Assembly: GCA_035620975.1 (NCBI GenBank)
Contig: DASPFV010000113.1
Coordinates: forward strand, 1 to 11,932
Reading direction: 5' to 3'
Origin: DASPFV01 sp035620975
GTDB lineage: Bacteria > Acidobacteriota > Vicinamibacteria > Vicinamibacterales > 2-12-FULL-66-21
Length of the DNA: 11,932 nucleotides
A program made the position numbers and the translations under genes. The notes below the pieces were generated by a model, which made no database searches, was not told where the DNA came from, and worked only from the letters and a program-made list of their open reading frames with translations. Numbering within the stretch: position 1 is the stretch's first letter; each line of letters starts with the position of its first letter. Shown piece by piece: positions 8,171-11,932 of this stretch.

Positions 8171-9220
8171 TCAGAAATAGTACGTCATGGTGACGGAGGC
8201 GCGGGACGCCCGCAGCGTACCACCCGTGGGCTGACCGAGGCTCGCATTCGAGAGGTCCAGGCCCAACGCGAGGTCACGCCGAGCGGCGTAGGAGATGAAC
8301 GCGCCGAAGGTGGTGATATCGGCCGCCAGGTCGCTGGAGCGCTCGTTCGCATTCTGGTAGCGCGCCGAGAGGGCGACGCCGATCGGGACATGCCACAGTG
8401 CGCCGAAGTCGAGGCTCGCGCCGGCGCCGAGGTCGACGATGCCCAGATCCTTGCGCTGGAGGAGATTGCCCACGCCGCTCTGCGTGGCGACGGTGAAGCC
8501 GAGCCACGGCGCAGCGGCATACGCGAGACGCAGGCCGACGCCGGTGCGGTCCGCGGACCCCTGCTGGACGGCGTTGTACTGCGACAGGTCGATCTGGTCC
8601 AGGATATCGCGGATCGTCGAGCTGTCGACCGTCCCGCCGCCCGCGAGTACCGAGTCGATCCCCCGCCGCACCTCCGTGCCGACCCCCTGCAGATAGGTGA
8701 GGGGCTGCACGCCGTACAGGGCGTTCGAGGAATAGTCGAGCGACGCCGACAGCTGCAGTCGGCCGGAGCGGAAGATCCGACCGGTCGCGCCGACGTTGTA
8801 CCCGTAGATGGTCGAGACGCCTTCGGCGGCGAACGAGAACCCGTCCACGCCGAGGCGGGCGATCGCGCCGACGGCGCCGCGCAGCGCCAGCCAGCCCGTC
8901 ACCTGCTGCTGGTACTCGAAGTCGATGTTCAGGAACCCGAGGTCGCCGGTGACGGTGGTCACCAGGCTGTCCTGGTAGTTGTAGACCGGCACTTCGAGAT
9001 TGCGCGCGCCGCCGAAGCCGATCGAGTTGGTGAAGCGCGAAGCGACGAACGGATCGACGACGATGCGCGACGGCACGAAACGGTGTCCGCCGAGCTCCCG
9101 TCCGGCGCCTCCCATCGCATTGGTCGTGTCCTGCGCGGAGGCCGGACCGGAGCCGAGCGCCAGGATGACGCACCCGGTCAGGACCGCATAGCGGTGTGGT
9201 ATGTGGTAGAGGAGTGACAC
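8171..9220 (-). CDS. Secreted outer-membrane beta-barrel protein of unknown function
   Basis: No named family is recognised for this 349-aa protein. It has a clear signal peptide (hydrophobic 11-24, cleavage probable after PASA-Q near 29-30). The mature part alternates polar and apolar residues with many Gly/Ala/Ser turns and ends VTMTYYF, the aromatic C-terminus of outer-membrane barrels. Residues about 195-230 (SVLAGGGTVDSSTIRDILDQ region) look like a helical insert or plug between strands. The GTG start at 9220 is decided by AAGGAG 6 nt upstream. It is the first gene of a pair with the Omp85 gene, 3 nt apart (TGA-CCC-GTG), which suggests the two products work together. The barrel call is good; any transport or assembly role is inference. 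Confidence 0.7.
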   Translation of the reverse strand: MSLLYHIPHRYAVLTGCVILALGSGPASAQDTTNAMGGAGRELGGHRFVPSRIVVDPFVASRFTNSIGFGGARNLEVPVYNYQDSLVTTVTGDLGFLNIDFEYQQQVTGWLALRGAVGAIARLGVDGFSFAAEGVSTIYGYNVGATGRIFRSGRLQLSASLDYSSNALYGVQPLTYLQGVGTEVRRGIDSVLAGGGTVDSSTIRDILDQIDLSQYNAVQQGSADRTGVGLRLAYAAAPWLGFTVATQSGVGNLLQRKDLGIVDLGAGASLDFGALWHVPIGVALSARYQNANERSSDLAADITTFGAFISYAARRDLALGLDLSNASLGQPTGGTLRASRASVTMTYYF

Positions 9221-9226
9221 AGGTGT

Positions 9227-9232
9227 CTCCTT
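9227..9232 (-). promoter_or_regulatory. Shine-Dalgarno AAGGAG fixing a GTG start
   Basis: Minus-strand AAGGAG stands 6 nt before the GTG at 9220. It rules out the longer overlapping frame that starts farther upstream near 9362. Confidence 0.7.
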
Positions 9233-9369
9233 GCGCGTTGACGGTGCGCCGGTCGCGAACCGGATGAAACATCACCAGCCGTGCGGGGTTTGGCGAGGCC
9301 ATTGACCGGGGTGGGCGCGGCTCGGTAGCTTGGCCGCGATAATTGAGAATGGCTGTGTTCACACGTCAT

Positions 9370-9376
9370 GAAGGGA
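9370..9376 (+). promoter_or_regulatory. Shine-Dalgarno GAAGGGA of the Spy-like gene
   Basis: GAAGGGA lies 8 nt before the ATG at 9385 and supports that start over the in-frame TTG at 9343 and ATG at 9349. Confidence 0.65.
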
Positions 9377-9384
9377 ACTTCACA

Positions 9385-9876
9385 ATGAAGAGAGTGGCAC
9401 TCGCACTCGCTGCGACCCTGGGGGCGGCGCCGCTCGCCGCCCAGGAGGTTCAGGCGGACAGCGCCGCCGGCATGCACCAGCTGCTCGAGCTGGTGCGCAG
9501 CGATTTCCGCACGCAGAAGGTCGCCATCGTGACGGCGGCGATGCCGTTCACCGAGCAGCAGGCCGCCGCGTTCTGGCCGGTGTACCGGCAATACGAGCTG
9601 GAGCTGACGGCCCTGTGGGATCAGCGGCTCGCGCTCATCAAGGACTACGCGCAGAGCTACCAGGCGATGACCGACGAGAAGGCGAAGCAGCTGGCGGAAG
9701 GCGCCCTGCGCCTGGAGGACGAGCAGGTCAAGCTGCGCAGGAAGTACCACGACCGCATGTCCACGGCTGTGGGACCGGTGCTCGCCGCCCGCTTCCTGCA
9801 GGTCGAGAATCAGATCGGCGCGCTGGTCAGCCTGCAGATCGCCGAGGAAGTGCCGCTCATCCGCAAGCCCGAGTAG
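9385..9876 (+). CDS. Spy/CpxP-like small periplasmic protein
   Basis: This 163-aa secreted protein has a signal peptide MKRVALALAATLGAAPLAAQ with cleavage near residue 20. The mature part is almost entirely helical and charged. MPFTEQQAAAFWPVYRQYELEL (53-74) and MTDEKAKQLAE (95-105) resemble the two LTxxQ-type repeats of the Spy/CpxP periplasmic chaperone group, and residues 75-150 look like a long helical hairpin. The start at 9385 is chosen because GAAGGGA lies 8 nt upstream and the signal peptide begins there; an in-frame TTG 14 codons earlier would add charged residues ahead of the signal. The gene is divergent from the barrel/Omp85 pair and ends at a strong hairpin. By analogy it could bind misfolded envelope proteins; the exact family is less certain than the periplasmic location. 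Confidence 0.75.
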   Translation: MKRVALALAATLGAAPLAAQEVQADSAAGMHQLLELVRSDFRTQKVAIVTAAMPFTEQQAAAFWPVYRQYELELTALWDQRLALIKDYAQSYQAMTDEKAKQLAEGALRLEDEQVKLRRKYHDRMSTAVGPVLAARFLQVENQIGALVSLQIAEEVPLIRKPE

Positions 9877-9902
9877 CGGTCCCGGAAGCGTGGATGACGA
9901 AA

Positions 9903-9931
9903 GGGCCCGGACGGATTCGCCGTCCGGGCCC
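9903..9931. terminator. Bidirectional hairpin terminator between convergent genes
   Basis: A perfect 12-bp stem (GGGCCCGGACGG / CCGTCCGGGCCC) with the 5-nt loop ATTCG lies 26 nt after the Spy-like stop and 25 nt after the convergent OMP stop. Outer flanks GATGACGA and TCGTTCATC extend the pairing imperfectly. T-tracts are weak on both sides (TCGTT on plus, TTTCGT on minus), as is common in GC-rich genomes. Position and symmetry make a shared terminator very likely. Confidence 0.85.
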
Positions 9932-9956
9932 TCGTTCATCCCGCCGTCGGGGCGGG

Positions 9957-10547
9957 CTAGTACCGCGGCCCGTAGGCCACGCCGATACTGAAGCTGACCC
10001 AGTCGTACTCGTGGCCGCCCGCCTCGAACGCGTGGTGGTAGCGCACGTCGATGTTGCCGTGCCCGCGACCGTAGCCCAGGGGGAAGATCACGCCGAGCTG
10101 CGGGGCGACCCCGAAGTGCCAGTTGTCCTCGATCGCCGAGACCACGCTGAAGTCGGTGCGACGCTCGATGAAGTAGGTCCCGGCGTTGAGCCCGAGGTAC
10201 AGCGACCCGCCGCGCGGGTTCCCCCGGTGCAGCTGCAGCCCGGCCATGACGGGGAAGACGTTGAGATAGCGGAACTGGGTGCCCTGCGCGCCGGCCGCGT
10301 CGCCGATCTGGACGGGGTCGTCGGTCTGCTCGTCCAGCACCGTCCAGCCGAAGGACAGGCTGGCGGAGAGGTTGTCGCGGACGAACTTGCCGGGCTCGAA
10401 CATGATGCCGAGCCAGCTGAACTCGCTGATGTAATCCTGCGTCGGCCCGACCGGCGCGGCGGTGGAATAGGTGAGCCGCATGATGCTCTGGCTCGCGAGC
10501 GGCCCGGCCGCCAGGAGCGCGAGAGCCATGCCGATGAGTGTGCGCAT
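9957..10547 (-). CDS. Small outer-membrane beta-barrel protein (OmpW/OmpA-like size), unknown function
   Basis: This 196-aa protein has a signal peptide MRTLIGMALALLAAGPLASQ with cleavage near residue 19-20. The mature part of about 176 residues alternates beta strands and loops (ISEFSWLGIMFEPG, SLSFGWTVL, GGSLYLGLNAGTYFIE, VAPQLGVIFPLGYGRG, WVSFSIGVAYGPRY) and ends in an aromatic Tyr, consistent with an eight-strand barrel. The ATG at 10547 has CGAGG 5 nt upstream and is preferred. An in-frame ATG at 10580 overlaps the stop of the upstream lipoprotein gene as TGATG and would add 11 residues; it cannot be excluded. It is downstream of and probably co-transcribed with the DUF4136 lipoprotein gene. 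No specific family is recognised. Confidence 0.7.
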   Translation of the reverse strand: MRTLIGMALALLAAGPLASQSIMRLTYSTAAPVGPTQDYISEFSWLGIMFEPGKFVRDNLSASLSFGWTVLDEQTDDPVQIGDAAGAQGTQFRYLNVFPVMAGLQLHRGNPRGGSLYLGLNAGTYFIERRTDFSVVSAIEDNWHFGVAPQLGVIFPLGYGRGHGNIDVRYHHAFEAGGHEYDWVSFSIGVAYGPRY

Positions 10548-10579
10548 CGCTGCCTCGATCCGTTGGAGGGGGGGCCGCA

Positions 10580-11236
10580 TCAGTTGCGGCGCAGGTACGG
10601 GGACAGGTCGAACACGCGGTTGATCCCGACCTCGAGCCGCGCCTGTGTCGTGCTCGACACGCCGCTCAGGACCCCGGTGACCGCGCCCATCCACAGCAGT
10701 TGGATGGTGCTGTCCGTCGGCGCGGCCGGATCCGTCATCGCGATCTGGACGGTGCCCTGGTCCCACTGGTACACGTCCCAGTAACCCCCTGCCGGGTATC
10801 CGCAGTAGTAGCAGCCGTAGGGCGGCCAGTACCAGCCATACCAGTACCCGGGATACCACACGGCGCCGGTGAACGTCCGGGCGGTCGCGGTCACGAGGAC
10901 GAGAACGTCGGGCGGATTGCCGGGATCGGCCGCCACGCGCTGGTAACCGCGCGCCTCGAGGTGCGATTCCACCTGCCCGAGGATGTAGTCATCGTACACG
11001 CGCGACAGCTGGGGCGGATTGGCATCCGCCGTGTCCGGGTAGATCTGGATGACGGTGTCCGGCATCGCGTAGGTCAGGATGTTCTGGAACTCCGACTCCG
11101 GCACGTTCGGATTCCGGATTGCGAGCGAGAGGTCCAGCTCCTGCACGGTGCTGATCTCGCCGGGGTAGCACGCCAGGCCGGCGATCAACGCGCCCCCCGC
11201 GATCGCGGTCGATAGCGAACGCCAACGTGATTCCAT
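10580..11236 (-). CDS. DUF4136 domain-containing lipoprotein
   Basis: This 218-aa predicted lipoprotein has a signal ending AGLAC (Cys23); Gly at -3 makes the lipobox slightly atypical. The body follows the DUF4136 pattern: DDYILGQVESHLEARGYQRV (82-101), PPDVLVLVTATA (108-119), an aromatic/Gly-rich loop (126-158) with WYPGYWYGWYWPPYGCYYCGY, then GTVQIAMTD (161-169), LLWMGAVTGVLSG (180-192) and a final helix around INRVFDLSPYL. The family usually ends in a pocket-forming WrG and fP motif; here W-M-G and SPY stand in for them. Cys142 and Cys145 form a CxxC in the loop. The ATG at 11236 is fixed by AAGGGAG 7 nt upstream. It is first gene of a two-gene unit with the small barrel. The molecular role of DUF4136 proteins is unknown. 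Confidence 0.85.
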   Translation of the reverse strand: MESRWRSLSTAIAGGALIAGLACYPGEISTVQELDLSLAIRNPNVPESEFQNILTYAMPDTVIQIYPDTADANPPQLSRVYDDYILGQVESHLEARGYQRVAADPGNPPDVLVLVTATARTFTGAVWYPGYWYGWYWPPYGCYYCGYPAGGYWDVYQWDQGTVQIAMTDPAAPTDSTIQLLWMGAVTGVLSGVSSTTQARLEVGINRVFDLSPYLRRN

Positions 11237-11243
11237 AACGGGT

Positions 11244-11250
11244 CTCCCTT
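11244..11250 (-). promoter_or_regulatory. Shine-Dalgarno AAGGGAG of the DUF4136 gene
   Basis: Minus-strand AAGGGAG lies 7 nt before the ATG at 11236 and decides that start over upstream in-frame codons. Confidence 0.7.
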
Positions 11251-11274
11251 GGGGTAGGTGCTCTTGCTGGCGGA

Positions 11275-11303
11275 AACCTAGCGGTGCACAAAGGGGGGGC
11301 CAA
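11275..11303 (-). promoter_or_regulatory. Candidate promoter of the DUF4136/barrel unit
   Basis: Reading the minus strand, TTGGCC (11298-11303) and TAGGTT (11275-11280) are separated by 17 nt. This fits a weak sigma-70 type pair and would give a leader of about 30 nt ending in the Shine-Dalgarno at 11244-11250. Box matches are only 4/6 and 3/6. Confidence 0.35.
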
Positions 11304-11305
11304 GG

Positions 11306-11318
11306 CTGCGATTCGCAG
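11306..11318. repeat. Palindrome CTGCGA-T-TCGCAG upstream of candidate promoter
   Basis: Perfect 6-bp arms around one central base, lying 2 nt upstream of the candidate -35 box in the gap between the membrane-protein gene and the DUF4136 gene. It could be an operator; the one-base spacer makes a simple RNA hairpin unlikely. Confidence 0.4.
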
Positions 11319-11334
11319 GGATCGTGGTCCAATG

Positions 11335-11348
11335 TGAAGCACGCTTCA
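11335..11348. repeat. Palindrome TGAAGC-AC-GCTTCA over a stop codon
   Basis: Perfect 6-bp arms with a 2-nt centre. The right arm includes the minus-strand TGA stop (11346-11348) of the multi-pass membrane protein. It could be an operator-like dyad or part of a weak terminator; there is no T-run. Confidence 0.35.
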
Positions 11349-11891
11349 TACTTGGACCGCGTCCGCGACGCCGGGGTCGGGCAACTGGACCAGCAGGCCG
11401 AGGAGCGTGAGACCGACCAGCACGAGGCCGATGATGATCAGCAGGACGTTCCATCCTGAGTACCGGTCGTTCGGTGGCGCCAGCGGTGCGACCTCGCGGT
11501 TGAGCCGGTTCACCCCCGCCTGAGCGATGGCCAGCGGGACGGTGTTGAGGGCCGAGAGGGCCCACCACGGCTCGGGAAGCGTGATGAGCGCGTTGCAGCA
11601 CAGATAAAGGAGAGCCAGTACGCCGGGCTCCGGGATGCCTGGCAACGCCGTCTCCCGCAGATCGTGGTGCAGCCGCTCGAACAGCCGGAACGCGAAGATC
11701 GGCCCGAGGATCGTGCGCACCAGCACGGAGAAACGCCGGTGGGAGCGGGCACGGTAGCGCTTCCAGTTCTGGTAGTGCCACAGCAGGTGATACGCGCCGA
11801 AGCTCGCGATGGACATGACCACGAGCTTCGGGACGGACACCGGGAAGTACCACGGTTCGTCCAGCGGGGCGGGCGCGTCAGGCTCCGTCAC
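11346..11891 (-). CDS. Uncharacterised multi-pass membrane protein with N-terminal WYFPVS motif
   Basis: This 181-aa protein has about four or five hydrophobic helices (roughly 20-38, 54-72, 88-106, 108-126 and 147-169). The first is embedded in WYFPVSVPKLVVMSIASFGAYHLLWHYQNWKRYR (given in parts: WYFPVS at 14-19, FGAYHLLWHYQNWK at 31-44), a pattern I know from uncharacterised bacterial membrane proteins with conserved Y-F-P-V-S and YxNWK residues. NDRYSGWN (141-148) before the last helix fits the same group. The GTG start at 11891 overlaps the upstream stop as GTGA and has GGAGAG 5 nt before it. It is thus coupled to the gene at the right edge. Function unknown. Confidence 0.75.
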   Translation of the reverse strand: MTEPDAPAPLDEPWYFPVSVPKLVVMSIASFGAYHLLWHYQNWKRYRARSHRRFSVLVRTILGPIFAFRLFERLHHDLRETALPGIPEPGVLALLYLCCNALITLPEPWWALSALNTVPLAIAQAGVNRLNREVAPLAPPNDRYSGWNVLLIIIGLVLVGLTLLGLLVQLPDPGVADAVQV

Positions 11892-11932
11892 CCGCGCTCT
11901 CCGAGCCCCTCGCGGAACGCCTCCCGCCAGTA
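11888..11932 (-). CDS. C-terminal end of an upstream gene (partial, unidentified)
   Basis: The last 14 codons of a minus-strand frame enter from the right edge, reading YWREAFREGLGERG and stopping at TGA (11888-11890). The stop overlaps the next gene's GTG start in a GTGA junction, the same arrangement seen at 1189-1192, which is the main reason to believe the frame is real. It is too short to name. Confidence 0.5.
   Translation of the reverse strand, partial: YWREAFREGLGERG

Larger units (their letters stand above)
9221..9384. promoter_or_regulatory. Divergent promoter region between barrel gene and Spy-like gene
   Basis: This 164-nt gap separates two divergent genes and must carry both promoters. 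For the rightward gene, TTGACC (9302-9307) and TAGCTT (9326-9331) with an 18-nt spacer are a fair -35/-10 pair; GATAAT (9338-9343) is a better -10 box but lacks a -35. On the leftward side are two small dyads, CCGGT-CGCGA-ACCGG (9249-9263) and GATG-AAA-CATC (9263-9273), within the probable leader or operator zone. Promoter boxes are suggestive only. Confidence 0.4.

Noticed and set aside
7442..9217. A 591-codon plus-strand open frame
   Set aside because: It is antisense to both barrel genes, which have signal peptides, barrel C-termini and ribosome sites; the frame has shadow-type composition.
9331..9347. A possible sigma-54 promoter (TGGC ... TTGA)
   Set aside because: The GG to GC spacing of the -24/-12 consensus is not met and the -12 GC is absent.
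8274..9362. A minus-strand frame that overlaps the 349-aa barrel gene and starts farther upstream
   Set aside because: The protein is Arg-rich with no motif, while the other frame has AAGGAG before its GTG, a signal peptide and an aromatic barrel end.
9178..9939. A 253-codon minus-strand frame covering the Spy-like gene
   Set aside because: It is antisense to a gene with a clear signal peptide and Shine-Dalgarno and crosses the divergent promoter region.
1..11932. Mobile elements, CRISPR repeats, tRNA or rRNA genes
   Set aside because: No transposase or integrase frame, regularly spaced repeats, or RNA gene signatures were found on either strand by reading; composition is uniform apart from short intergenic patches.

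Overview
The window is GC-rich (very roughly two thirds G+C by eye) and gene-dense. Intergenic gaps are short, several starts are GTG, and Shine-Dalgarno sequences of the AAGGAG/AAGGGA type are visible. Four proteins carry outer-membrane or barrel signatures and three carry lipoboxes, so the host is a diderm (Gram-negative-type) bacterium. The style of the proteins (VIT-like membrane protein, DUF4136 lipoprotein, Ala/Pro-rich tails, secreted barrels of no named family) suggests Gemmatimonadota or a similar high-GC soil or sediment phylum. That placement is inference; no rRNA or marker gene is present to prove it.

Layout. Positions 2-520 (+) are the 3' end of an acetate kinase gene, convergent with everything that follows. 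Positions 536-6973 (-) form a tight efflux operon, transcribed right to left: periplasmic adaptor lipoprotein (MexA/AcrA type), RND inner-membrane pump (AcrB/MexB, HAE1 type), outer-membrane channel lipoprotein (NodT/OprM type), and a five-helix VIT/CCC1-like membrane protein. The junctions are 18 nt, 1 nt and a 4-nt GTGA overlap. Positions 7076-9220 (-) hold two outer-membrane barrel genes separated by 3 nt: an unrecognised 349-aa barrel and a POTRA-less Omp85/BamA-like barrel. They read toward the efflux operon across a 102-nt gap, so all six genes could be one transcript or two. No transcriptional regulator gene lies in the window.

Divergent from the barrel pair is a small Spy/CpxP-like periplasmic protein (9385-9876, +). 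It ends at a perfect 12-bp hairpin shared with the convergent gene pair on its right: a small OMP barrel (9957-10547, -) and a DUF4136 lipoprotein (10580-11236, -). Further right are an uncharacterised multi-pass membrane protein (11346-11891, -) and the last 14 codons of another gene that overlaps its start by 4 nt.

Nearly everything right of the acetate kinase acts in the cell envelope: a complete tripartite efflux pump, a possible metal transporter tied to it by translational coupling, outer-membrane barrels including an Omp85, and a putative periplasmic chaperone. I see no mobile element, CRISPR array, tRNA or rRNA. The best candidates for something undescribed are the VIT-like gene fused into the pump operon and the Omp85/barrel pair placed just upstream; both are context-based inferences, not demonstrated systems.
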